A DNA stretch of 64,000 nucleotides, taken from Phycisphaerales bacterium (GTDB lineage: Bacteria > Planctomycetota > Phycisphaerae > Phycisphaerales > UBA5793). The stretch covers positions 50,853 to 114,852 of the forward strand of contig JADZAS010000009.1 in NCBI GenBank assembly GCA_020852515.1, read 5' to 3'. The notes beneath the pieces were generated by a model that had not been told where the DNA came from, ran no database searches, and saw only the letters and a list, made by a program, of their open reading frames with translations. Both the position numbers and the translations under genes were made by a program. Below are positions 1-7,055 of this stretch, one piece after another; within the stretch, counting starts at the first letter, position 1; every line of letters starts with the position of its first letter.

Positions 1-328
1 CGCCAAGTTGGAATCCGATCGAGGCTTGCGAGAGGTCGCAGTACCCGACGGGATAGCCCCCTTCGTAGAGAACTCCCTTGCCGTAGGCGCCGCCGACCCC
101 CACGGCGCCCTTGCCGACTGCCGGGAATACTGCATAGCCCGCCGCCGAGTTCAGCGTGGTCGCCAGGCTGGGATCGGACTTCCTCGCCTTGGCCACAGCG
201 ACGTTCGCGTCGCTTACGATGTCCGCCTTGCCTTCCGTGGTCTTGGGTGCGGTGGCACACCCGCCAACGAGAGGTAAACCCATGAGGGCAATCAATACAT
301 ATGTCAGTGTAACAAGCGAGCGCTTCAT
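1..328 (-). CDS. SYLF/YSC84-like lipoprotein (3' end beyond window)
   Basis: Reading leftward from an ATG at 328, the protein begins MKRSLVTL with a hydrophobic stretch and a lipobox ending LVGGC near residue 24, so it should be an exported lipoprotein. The following part (SDPSLATTLNSAAGYAVFP, then a Gly-rich run) is typical of the start of the SYLF (YSC84) lipid-binding domain. A purine-rich AAAGGA precedes the start. About 109 residues are visible and the frame is open to the window edge, so the gene is partial. The role of SYLF lipoproteins in bacteria is poorly defined; an envelope or lipid-binding role is family knowledge only. Confidence 0.8.
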   Translation of the reverse strand, partial: MKRSLVTLTYVLIALMGLPLVGGCATAPKTTEGKADIVSDANVAVAKARKSDPSLATTLNSAAGYAVFPAVGKGAVGVGGAYGKGVLYEGGYPVGYCDLSQASIGFQLG

Positions 329-474
329 GATGAGCATCCTTTCGTAGTAGAGCTCTGGCGGGTATCAGCCCGAGGCCATTGGACCGGCTGGGCCAGCGAG
401 AGCAAGACCAAAGTGCACGTGCAGCGGCCCACTGTGTCCTGTGTCGCCGATTGCGCTGCGTGCGTAAAAGCGCC

Positions 475-693
475 TTATCGTGTTCCCAGGCGACCACCCA
501 TCCCCACCAAAACCAGACCTGTAATGGCCGCCGCCGCGCCGCCAACCATGTACCACACTGTGGCGTCGGTGAAGTGACCGGTAAAGAAATTGCTCCACCG
601 GTCAGCAAATGAGTCTGAGGCATTGACTCCGATCACAAAGAGCACAATGCCCGCCACCAGCAGAATGATGCCGACGATTCGTTGAGTACTCAC
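475..693 (-). CDS. DUF3185 family small membrane protein
   Basis: A 72-residue protein with two predicted membrane helices (about residues 5-24 and 47-66) separated by a loop containing SDSFADRWSNFFTGHFTD. This arrangement and the loop match the DUF3185 family as I know it. The start is a GTG preceded by GAAAGGAG. The function of the family is unknown. Its neighbours (SYLF lipoprotein, DUF3309, stress protein) are small envelope or stress genes on the same strand, which suggests a general-stress set, but that is inference. Confidence 0.8.
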   Translation of the reverse strand: MSTQRIVGIILLVAGIVLFVIGVNASDSFADRWSNFFTGHFTDATVWYMVGGAAAAITGLVLVGMGGRLGTR

Positions 694-760
694 AATAAGC
701 TCCTTTCTCCAGGGCCAGGACGCTCAAAGCGCGGCTTGTACGTCGCCGTGCCAGCACGCG

Positions 761-1165
761 TCATGCATCTGCTCCCGAGCGGCGCCAGTGCGTGCGGTGG
801 GCGCGTGCAGAACCCAGCTCCGTACGGGTGCGAATGGGCGCATGAGCAAAGAGGGCAAGCACCGCTTTGCGCTCCCCGAACTTGCAGAGTGCCCTTGCGT
901 CTGAAGCCGCACTGGGCAAAGCCTCCCTCTGGGCGAGCTTTGCGGCGCACTCTTGCTGGAACAGTTCGTCCACGAGCGCGCCGACAATCTTCATTTCTGC
1001 AGCGCGACAGATCTGCCGAACGCGCTTCGGAGTGATCGGCGTGCCGCTTTGGGCCTCGAGGATCTCCGCAATCTGCCGATACGTGTGGATGGCGGACATC
1101 GCCGCCTCATGCGTGGTCGTCGGCTGCGTGGCGGTAGCCAGCATCTTAGAATGCACGTGCATCAC
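761..1165 (-). CDS. Small helix-turn-helix-containing protein, unknown role
   Basis: A 134-residue reading frame starting GTG-ATG behind GGGAGGGA. Residues about 24-58 (TYRQIAEILEAQSG, then PKRVRQICRAAEMKI) look like a sigma-70 region 4-like helix-turn-helix. The C-terminal half is Arg/Ala-rich and low in structure, so the true gene may be shorter or damaged by a frameshift after about residue 85. No function can be assigned beyond possible DNA binding. Confidence 0.45.
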   Translation of the reverse strand: MMHVHSKMLATATQPTTTHEAAMSAIHTYRQIAEILEAQSGTPITPKRVRQICRAAEMKIVGALVDELFQQECAAKLAQREALPSAASDARALCKFGERKAVLALFAHAPIRTRTELGSARAHRTHWRRSGADA

Positions 1166-1258
1166 ATCCCTCCCTTATATGTCGCCGGAGTGTCACGGCG
1201 CGAGGGTCCGCGAATAGAGTTAAACAGCAGACCACTCTTACGTCGAGCGCCCCAAGGC

Positions 1259-1423
1259 TCAGAACCCGCTGGGGATGTAACCCATCAACAGCAGGATCAA
1301 CAGAATCAGCAGGAGCAGTCCCAGACCCCCGCTCGGGAAGTAGCCCCAACTCCGACTGTGGCCCCAGACGGGCAACACGCCCACCAGCAGAAGCACGACG
1401 ACGATCAGTATGATGAGTCCCAT
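1259..1423 (-). CDS. DUF3309 family small membrane protein
   Basis: A 54-residue protein, MGLIILIVVVLLLVG then a short loop with GHSRSWGYFPSGG and a second hydrophobic segment ending MGYIPSGF. Two helices around a Trp/Tyr/Gly loop is the DUF3309 pattern. GAAAGGAAACTGTC precedes the ATG and gives a good ribosome binding site. It is too short for many gene callers. Function unknown; it often accompanies envelope-stress genes. Confidence 0.8.
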   Translation of the reverse strand: MGLIILIVVVLLLVGVLPVWGHSRSWGYFPSGGLGLLLLILLILLLMGYIPSGF

Positions 1424-1462
1424 GACAGTTTCCTTTCAAACAGAGGCCTGGATTCCTTCTCA

Positions 1463-1500
1463 CTGGCGCCGGCCGTGCCCCTCCGCACGGCCGGCGCCAG
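1463..1500. repeat. Perfect 16-bp inverted repeat (strong hairpin)
   Basis: Arms CTGGCGCCGGCCGTGC (1463-1478) and its exact reverse complement (1485-1500) enclose a six-base loop. It lies between the ORF ending at 1513 and the DUF3309 start at 1423, both on the minus strand. No T-run follows on either strand, so it is not a typical intrinsic terminator; it could stabilise an mRNA end or act as a processing site. Confidence 0.7.
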
Positions 1501-1512
1501 CCCTTCTCCCAA

Positions 1513-1815
1513 TCAATGCGTCAGCCGAGCAGAGCTATGGCCCGTTCGGCCCGAATCGTTGCACCGCGAGGCGAGCGCCTTGCCCGTCGTGACAGAAGCG
1601 GGCAAGGCGCCGGCGGCTGACGCCGCCACAGGCTTCGAATTGGCGAGGGGATCGAAATCCGAAACCTCGCCAGCTTCCTGCTTGCCTGCCGACTCGCAAT
1701 GCTGGGTGGATTCAAACAAGTCGTTGATCAGACGCGCATCGGCGCGCGGACGCCGGCCGTTGAGCACTTCGCTCGGATCGGACGGTACTTCAGATATCTG
1801 GTAATTGTGAACCAT
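1513..1815 (-). CDS. Hypothetical 100-residue protein
   Basis: Open frame starting MVHNYQISEVPSDPSEVLNG with GGGGAAACTAA upstream of the ATG. The N-terminal half (ADARLINDLFESTQHCE) is of plausible protein composition; the C-terminal half is Ala/Ser-rich. I recognise no family. It sits in the same orientation as its neighbours, with the strong hairpin at 1463-1500 just past its stop. It may not be real. Confidence 0.3.
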   Translation of the reverse strand: MVHNYQISEVPSDPSEVLNGRRPRADARLINDLFESTQHCESAGKQEAGEVSDFDPLANSKPVAASAAGALPASVTTGKALASRCNDSGRTGHSSARLTH

Positions 1816-1925
1816 TTAGTTTCCCCTGTCACGTGATATCAACGAGCGGCGCCTTGGTAAGTTTGAAGTCAGACGTTCCTGTTTCCAGGAACGCCCAACG
1901 AGGGGGGGATGCTGGCCCCGGCCAT

Positions 1926-2585
1926 TCAGAAGTTCGCGCGATCACTGACGGCGATTCGATGCCGTCTGGTCGTACGAATTTCCTGGCGCGGGGGTGAGTC
2001 TCTGGGAGCGGATGCGGGACACTCCGGAACAATGCAAACATCGGTCGCACTTGCCGTCGCGAAGACTTGCTTTGCGAGCGCAACATGCCGGGGCATCCTG
2101 GCGTGGGCCGCTACGAGGACGCTTCCACTTCTGATTGCCGCGTCGTAGCGATCGGACTGGAGCTCGGAAAGGCCCAGGTTGACCAGGGCGCTGCTGATGC
2201 TGTCGGCGGCTCCGAAGGCAATGGCCCGCAGCGACGTCATGGTCGGTCCGGCGGCGATGAACGCGCCAAGACGGGGAATGACCAGCAGATCGATGTCGGC
2301 GAGCAAGCCCAGCGTCTCGCCCACATCTACGATGGCGCCGGCGTCGATCGCGGCGTGTTGGAAGGCGCCGGCGTTGGCTTCGTCTGCGAAGTTACGACCG
2401 CCATGTCCATTTCCATGGAGAAGCACAGAGACGTCGTTGTCGATGAAGCCTCCCTCCTTGAGCCGAGCGACAACCTCATTGGCAATCTGAACAGACGAGA
2501 CGAGACCGAAGATTGAAGTGGCCACTCGCGGTTTTCCTAGCCCAATGAGTTCGCGGAGTGACTGATCTTGAAAGATGGTTGCCAT
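1926..2585 (-). CDS. General stress protein 17M/YflT-like protein
   Basis: A 219-residue protein from an ATG at 2585 behind GAGGGGGC. Residues about 22-60 (TSIFGLVSSVQIANEVVARL, then KEGGFIDNDVSVLLHG) match the start of the YflT/general stress 17M-like domain: a ferredoxin-like fold that reads 'FG...A...V..L..GGF...DVSVL'. A Gly/Ala-rich hydrophobic middle (LLADIDLLVIPRLGAFIAAG) follows, as usual in these proteins, then SRYDAAIRSGSVLVAAHA-like residues closing the fold. The extra C-terminal tail (about 35 residues, Arg/Pro-rich) is unusual. A leader RNA with a terminator lies upstream at 2773-2886. Role inferred: stress response. Confidence 0.7.
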   Translation of the reverse strand: MATIFQDQSLRELIGLGKPRVATSIFGLVSSVQIANEVVARLKEGGFIDNDVSVLLHGNGHGGRNFADEANAGAFQHAAIDAGAIVDVGETLGLLADIDLLVIPRLGAFIAAGPTMTSLRAIAFGAADSISSALVNLGLSELQSDRYDAAIRSGSVLVAAHARMPRHVALAKQVFATASATDVCIVPECPASAPRDSPPRQEIRTTRRHRIAVSDRANF

Positions 2586-2772
2586 GATGCTTCTGGATGC
2601 CCCCTCGTTTGATTTGCTGATCGCCTCATCGCCGTATGTGAAATACCGGCCGCACGTTGGACTGGAGCGAGCAGATCTCGCCATCGGGTTCCCCTTCGAC
2701 TGCCGCGTATCAAGTTGCTCACCTCGCGTCTCTCCTGTCCTACTCGTTGTTGTCTCAATCGCCGCTGGTGCC

Positions 2773-2822
2773 AAAAACAAAAACCGACTCAGTGCAGCAC
2801 ATGAAGTGCGGAACTGAGTCGG
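2773..2822 (-). terminator. Intrinsic terminator at the end of RNA element 1
   Basis: On the minus strand a 10-bp stem (2813-2822 with 2784-2793, core ACTGAGTCGG/CCGACTCAGT) holds an inner GCAC/GTGC hairpin and is followed by a T-rich run (AAAAACAAAAA on the plus strand, 2773-2783). It ends the conserved RNA element and lies about 190 nt before the stress-gene start at 2585. Confidence 0.8.
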
Positions 2823-2886
2823 TCTACTTTTCGACTGGCCGGTTGCTCGCTCAACCTGCCATTCGCTTAGTCATCCGACGACTGGA
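2773..2886 (-). promoter_or_regulatory. Unidentified structured RNA, copy 1 (possible riboswitch or sRNA)
   Basis: Minus-strand element with blocks CGGATGACTA, GGCAGGT, GGCC, GAAAAGTA and CCGACT in the same order and spacing as the element at 5421-5536. The hairpin between GGCAG and GGCC differs in sequence but still pairs (GGTTG/CAACC here), which is compensatory change. GACT/AGTC and GGC/GCC can close outer helices. The UCGG of the first block could also pair with the CCGA of the terminator stem, offering an antiterminator. I do not recognise it as a known riboswitch class. Confidence 0.6.
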
Positions 2887-2920
2887 GGCGGCAATGTTGC
2901 TCGCCTACTTCTACCATAGG

Positions 2921-2948
2921 AGTATACCTCATAGGGCTGCGATGTCCA
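2921..2948 (-). promoter_or_regulatory. Candidate sigma-70 promoter for RNA element 1
   Basis: On the minus strand TGGACA (2943-2948), a 16-base spacer and TATACT (2921-2926) give a good -35/-10 pair; transcription would start near 2914 and run straight into RNA element 1. Confidence 0.5.
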
Positions 2949-3033
2949 GTGTGGAATTGAGTCCCGGCCCACAAATGTCGCGATCAGGAAAACGACCCCG
3001 CCCAAACCGTACTGAACCGCCGTATTTAAAGGT

Positions 3034-3067
3034 CGGCTCCCCCGCATGAAGTCAGGCGGGGGAGCCG
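3034..3067 (-). terminator. Hairpin after the collagen-like gene
   Basis: A 12-bp inverted repeat (CGGCTCCCCCGC at 3034-3045 with GCGGGGGAGCCG at 3056-3067) lies 35 bases past the stop of the minus-strand collagen-like gene. On that strand it is followed by ACCTTTAAATA, a short T stretch, so it probably ends that transcript. Confidence 0.6.
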
Positions 3068-3101
3068 TATCGAAAGAACAGACCTTGGGATCGCTACGGA
3101 A

Positions 3102-4889
3102 TCATGGCCGCTGCGCGTACTGGTCTGTGATGAGCAGGACTTCAACCTTGCCATCGCGTCGCATCAGAGTGTCGCCAAACGTTCCGATCGTGATTCTCGA
3201 GGCGGGAACGCCCGCGGCGATGAGGGCCGTGCGAACGGCGGCGCCTCGGCGCGTCACCAGCGCGGCATTGGCTTCTCCGGCGTTGCCGGATGGGACGGAA
3301 GCGTCAATCCCGGCCTGCAGGGACTGATTCTGCTTCATGGCCTCAGCGATGTGAGTGATCTTGCTCGCATCGGCCGGATGAATGACGCTTTTCCCGGAGT
3401 CGAACCAGAAGTCGCGGCAGTGCATCCAGGAATCCACCACCGTGTCGGCATTGATGGGAGCCATCTCAGAGTCAATGGGCACGTCGCTGTGCACGAAGAC
3501 GTCGACCCGGCCGTTGCGACGGAGCGCCGCATTGCTGAAATCCCCGGATCGGATGCTCGCATCGGGAACACCTGCAGTGACCAGTGCAGCCCGGATCGAT
3601 TCGCCCCGACGGCGAGACAGATCCGCCTGGCGTTGGTCGTCTCGTCCCAGAGCCAGGCCGTTGTCGATGCCGATTTGAATCTGCGGATGTCGTAGAGCGG
3701 TTTCGGCGATCTCACTCACCCGGCCCGCGTCGGCGCGATGAATGGCGGTCTGGCCTTCTTCGAACCAGAACTCCCGGAACAGGGTCATGCGATCGTCCAT
3801 GATCGCCTGCGAATCCCAGTCGCGGGCTGGTTGTTCCCGCACCTGCTCATCCGTTCGCAGCGGCTCGGTCCGGGCGGTCCATTCCCGCGCCTGCGGATCT
3901 GTCTTGAGAAGCAATTCAACGCGACCGTCCTGCCGGAGGCCGATGTCGCCGTACGAATCGATGCTGATTCGATCCGCGGGCACGCCCGACTGAATGAGCG
4001 CGCTGCGAACTGCAGCGGCACGGTTGCTGCTCAACTCGATGTCCCGAGGCGACGTAGCGCGCGGGTTAGTCGAGGCATCGATTCCGACCTGAAGAGAAGG
4101 GTTGCTCCGCAGGTAGGACGCGATTTCGGCGGTCATGCTTCGGTCGGCATCTCGAATGACGGAACTGTCGGCATTGAATTGGAAGTTCCGATAGGAGGTC
4201 CAGCGCTCGACGACGCCAACGGGTCCTTGGGGTCCTGTGGGACCGATGGGGCCTGGAGCGCCTACCGCGCCGGATGCGCCAGCCTGCCCAGCGGTGCCGG
4301 CTGTGGTTCGTCCCTGGGCGCCGACTTGTCCTGCCTCACCCTGCTCGCCGGAGGCGCCGATCTGGCCGGCACGGCCTGCGGGTCCAACGAGATCGGGTCC
4401 TCGTGCGCCCGTCGGGCCGGTCGGTCCGACTGGGCCTTGCTGTCCGGCGACTCCGGCGGCGCCGGCGTGTCCATCGGCACTGGCGCCGCGAACACCCGTC
4501 TGCCCGATCGCGCCTGGCGCACCGGCGGGGCCAGTGGCTCCCGTTGCTCCGGTCGGACCGACAACCAGCCCGCCAGCCGGCCCTTGCGCGCCGGCGGGAC
4601 CTCGGTCTCCGACGGGTCCGGTGGGACCGACGGCGCCCTGGGCACCGGCCACGGCGTAGCCATCTGGGCCGATCTGCCCCACAGGTCCCTGCTGACCTTG
4701 GATACCTGTCGCGCCCTCCGCGCCGCGGGGCCCGACAAATTCGATCAGCGGATCCGCCGCCACTTCCCGCGCGGGAGTGCCGCGCTGGGCGTAGCTCGTC
4801 GTGGACATGTCGTTCGCTGTGTTGTCCGGGTGACCGCAGTTGCACCCCGCTGCAAAGAGCGCAGCGCCTGTAAGAATTATTCGTTTCAT
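3102..4889 (-). CDS. Collagen-like lipoprotein with three OmpA-like modules
   Basis: A 595-residue protein from an ATG at 4889. Residues 1-16 (MKRIILTGAALFAAGC) are a lipoprotein signal with the acylated Cys at 16. Residues about 52-227 are interrupted Gly-X-Y repeats of bacterial collagen type, rich in GPTGPTG. Three tandem modules of about 100 residues follow (near 228-331, 360-465 and 485-595), each with the pattern 'FxF..g..vI..aD...I..IA...........gID......LS..RA.aVR..L...GVP..RI' of OmpA-like C-terminal domains. The usual peptidoglycan-contact motif (GHTD..G) is replaced by GID(A/N), so binding of peptidoglycan is uncertain. Probably an outer-membrane-anchored stalk or adhesin-like structure. 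Confidence 0.75.
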   Translation of the reverse strand: MKRIILTGAALFAAGCNCGHPDNTANDMSTTSYAQRGTPAREVAADPLIEFVGPRGAEGATGIQGQQGPVGQIGPDGYAVAGAQGAVGPTGPVGDRGPAGAQGPAGGLVVGPTGATGATGPAGAPGAIGQTGVRGASADGHAGAAGVAGQQGPVGPTGPTGARGPDLVGPAGRAGQIGASGEQGEAGQVGAQGRTTAGTAGQAGASGAVGAPGPIGPTGPQGPVGVVERWTSYRNFQFNADSSVIRDADRSMTAEIASYLRSNPSLQVGIDASTNPRATSPRDIELSSNRAAAVRSALIQSGVPADRISIDSYGDIGLRQDGRVELLLKTDPQAREWTARTEPLRTDEQVREQPARDWDSQAIMDDRMTLFREFWFEEGQTAIHRADAGRVSEIAETALRHPQIQIGIDNGLALGRDDQRQADLSRRRGESIRAALVTAGVPDASIRSGDFSNAALRRNGRVDVFVHSDVPIDSEMAPINADTVVDSWMHCRDFWFDSGKSVIHPADASKITHIAEAMKQNQSLQAGIDASVPSGNAGEANAALVTRRGAAVRTALIAAGVPASRITIGTFGDTLMRRDGKVEVLLITDQYAQRP

Positions 4890-5023
4890 CGTGTTCTCGT
4901 ACTTTCTGCTTTTGGTAGTATCGGCCATCATCAGGTGGGCGGCAAACGCGGCCACACCACTCATCTTCAACATCTGAATCTATGGGGATCATCGACGTTG
5001 CCCGCCAGCCTGGGCGGAGTGAA

Positions 5024-5319
5024 TCAATGACATAGATCAGAAGCATCCCGACTTGATTTCCTCCTTGTGAGACTCTTAAGGCGCTCGATCGACGCCAACT
5101 CCTGTCGCTTGAAATCCCGCCGGCACGCCTGCATGGCCGGTCGATCCTCGGCGTTGGCGATGAACTCGCCTTAGCGCCACAGTGCATCCAGCCTCCGGCT
5201 GAGTTCGTGGATGAGATCGTGGTCGTGATCGGCGCAGCCCTGGCTTCCGCCGATATGGGCCCATTTCTCGACCGGCTCCACGCTCTCGTTGCCGCGCTGG
5301 CTCAGAATGTTGGTGGCAT
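5024..5319 (-). pseudogene. Decayed gene for a small His/Asp-rich protein
   Basis: Reading from an ATG at 5319 with AAAGGACGCACC upstream, the frame stops at once, but shifting by one base just after the ATG (ATG-CC-ACC where ATG-GCC-ACC is expected) opens a good protein: NILSQRGNESVEPVEKWAHI, then SQGCADHDHDLIHELSRRLDALWR. An in-frame TAA interrupts it, after which EFIANAEDRPAMQACRRDFK and RQELASIERLKSL continue in the same frame to a TGA at 5024. One missing base plus one nonsense codon mark a pseudogene. I do not recognise the family. It lies downstream of RNA element 2 in the same orientation. Confidence 0.5.
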
Positions 5320-5420
5320 GGTGCGTCCTTTCGCAGTGACATGGCGTTCAGGATCGGGCATGATTGCCTCAGATGGCGCCATGCATGAAGGACCATCCGA
5401 GCGGCAACTGACTTCGAACG

Positions 5421-5474
5421 AAAAAAAAAGCCGACTTGGCCCGGCGCTGAAAACGCGCGGAGTCAAGTCGGCTT
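5421..5474 (-). terminator. Intrinsic terminator at the end of RNA element 2
   Basis: Minus-strand stem of 11 bp (5464-5474 with 5428-5438, core AAGCCGACTTG/CAAGTCGGCTT) with a GC-rich inner hairpin, followed by nine T residues (A-run 5421-5429 on the plus strand). A textbook Rho-independent terminator about 100 nt before the pseudogene start at 5319. Confidence 0.85.
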
Positions 5475-5536
5475 ACTTTTCTACAGGCCTGTCGCCCTGG
5501 CGACCTGCCGTTGGTCTAGTCATCCGAGAGTGGAGT
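5421..5536 (-). promoter_or_regulatory. Unidentified structured RNA, copy 2 (possible riboswitch or sRNA)
   Basis: Same block order as copy 1: CGGATGACTA, GGCAGGT, hairpin (GTCGC/GCGAC here), GGCC, GAAAAGTA, then CCGACT inside the terminator. The primary sequence of the middle hairpin differs from copy 1 yet stays paired. Conserved single-stranded blocks around a variable but paired stem are what an aptamer or a functional sRNA core would show. It faces the small decayed gene at 5024-5319. Confidence 0.6.
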
Positions 5537-5738
5537 CAATGGCTGTTGCCACCTGCTCCACGGATCAATCAAGCGTACTCCGTGAATCAGAGGAAGCCAG
5601 AGAATTCTGGAAACATGGTTCCGCCGGGCATAATCTCTGCCTCGTGATCCGCGAATCCGGACCGGGATCCATCGTGAACCGTGACCGATGCGCGCAGGCC
5701 GGCGTATCCGAGCGTTTTTCTACCCGCGGGGAAGAGTG

Positions 5739-6119
5739 ATGAAGACTCAAGGAGAGATTGAGGCCGCCGTCAGCGAGCGCATCAGTCGCTTCGAGCAGGA
5801 GTTCATTGGGCGGGGCCCACAGGAGGTTCGCACCTATCTGCTCGACCGATTGGTCGTCATCCGACTGCAGGGCGTCCTGACCGCCGCCGAGAAGCAGCTG
5901 GTGAAGTCACTTGCGTCCGACAAGGGGCGGGATCTGCTTAAGCACGTGCGTACGCACCTGGTGGAAATTGCCCGTCCGGAGATGGAGCAACTGATTGAGT
6001 CGTGCACCGGCGCGAAGGTTGTCAGCATGCATCACGACATCAGCACCGTGACAGGTGAAGAGGTGTTTCTGTTCGTGTTGGACAGCATGCCGAGGCTGCG
6101 CGAAGTGAAGGCCAGGTGA
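5739..6119 (+). CDS. DUF2294/MpsC-like protein
   Basis: A 126-residue protein, MKTQGEIEAAVSERISRFEQ at the start, then IGRGPQEVRTYLLDRLVVIRL and GAKVVSMHHDISTVTGEEVF. These are the signature blocks of the DUF2294 (MpsC-like) family. The ATG at 5739 is preceded by GGGGAAGAG. MpsC-type proteins are known as companions of bicarbonate transport in some firmicutes, but no transporter is nearby here. A close relative is fused to a receiver domain in the next gene (6174-7055, opposite strand), pointing to a signalling or output role in this genome (inference). Confidence 0.8.
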   Translation: MKTQGEIEAAVSERISRFEQEFIGRGPQEVRTYLLDRLVVIRLQGVLTAAEKQLVKSLASDKGRDLLKHVRTHLVEIARPEMEQLIESCTGAKVVSMHHDISTVTGEEVFLFVLDSMPRLREVKAR

Positions 6120-6173
6120 ACAGCGACCCCGCCACGCCGTTCACGCATCGCCAGGAGCGCTGTTGCGGCCGCT

Positions 6174-7055
6174 TCAGCTGTCATCCGCATCCCTGACCCT
6201 GTACGGCGGCGCCTGGCTCAGGGAGAAGACCACCACCTCCTCGCCGGTGACGCTGCTGATGTCGTGATGCATGCTGACGACCTTGGCGCCCGTGATGACC
6301 TGAATCATCGAGGAGATCTGCTTCTGAGCGGTTTCGATCAGCAGCGTTCTCACCTGCTTGAGCAGATCCCGCCCCTGCCCAACGGAACGCGTTTCGACCA
6401 TGCGCTGTTCCGCCGCAGTCAAGACGCCCTGAAGGCGGACGACCAGCAGGTCCCCGATGAGGTGCGCGTGGACATCGCTTGGACCTCTTCCAATGTACTC
6501 CTGCTCGAACTGGCACATCCCGCGGCACACAGCGCCCTCGATCTCGCCCCGCGTCCTGTGCGATGCGCGCTCCGCGTCGGTCGCCCCGGAGTGGGCTCCT
6601 CGTGAATGCCGGGTCGCGCGATCCCTCGATTCCCCGGCGCACAGCACCGTCACAACCAGCCTCTCCAGGGACTGGCGCTCGAATGGCTTTTGCATCTGCG
6701 GGGCGTCGGCCAGGTCGGCGCGAAGTTGTCCCGCATCGTAACCGGACATGATGATGAATGGAATGTCGCGCTCGCGAAGGATGTCAACCACCGGATAGGC
6801 GTATTGGCCGTGGAGATTGAGATCGAGCAGCACTCCATCCAGTCGCTCACGCCGGCAGATGTCCTCCGCTTCCGCCAGGCGCGCCGCCGTGGCGATCACC
6901 ACGCAGCCAAGCTCTTCAAGCAGCGATTTCAACGCCATCGCCACCATGCCGACATCCTCGACGACGAGCACGCGCAGCCCGCCCAGCGATTTGGCGCGGT
7001 CAGTCTCGACCGCCAGGCACTTGACTTCCACGGGCGGCTTCTTTGTCGTCTTCAT
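6174..7055 (-). CDS. Response regulator receiver fused to DUF2294/MpsC-like domain
   Basis: A 293-residue protein. Residues about 26-140 form a receiver domain: acidic VVED, phospho-acceptor Asp in GVLLDLNLH, Ser in FIIMSGYD and Lys in MQKPF are all present. After a linker, residues about 170-290 repeat the DUF2294 pattern (IEGAVCRGMCQFEQEYIGRG, GAKVVSMHHDISSVTGEEV). The ATG at 7055 has AAAGGAGAGAGCC before it and lies inside the end of the upstream kinase gene (56-base overlap), implying translational coupling. It is probably the cognate regulator of that kinase, with the MpsC-like domain as output. Such a fusion is not a standard architecture. Confidence 0.85.
   Translation of the reverse strand: MKTTKKPPVEVKCLAVETDRAKSLGGLRVLVVEDVGMVAMALKSLLEELGCVVIATAARLAEAEDICRRERLDGVLLDLNLHGQYAYPVVDILRERDIPFIIMSGYDAGQLRADLADAPQMQKPFERQSLERLVVTVLCAGESRDRATRHSRGAHSGATDAERASHRTRGEIEGAVCRGMCQFEQEYIGRGPSDVHAHLIGDLLVVRLQGVLTAAEQRMVETRSVGQGRDLLKQVRTLLIETAQKQISSMIQVITGAKVVSMHHDISSVTGEEVVVFSLSQAPPYRVRDADDS

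Noticed and set aside
3738..5030. Long plus-strand frame opposite the collagen-like gene
   Set aside because: It is the mirror of Gly-X-Y codons (Pro/Gly/Arg-rich, no domain, no ribosome binding site); the minus-strand product has a signal peptide and clear modules.
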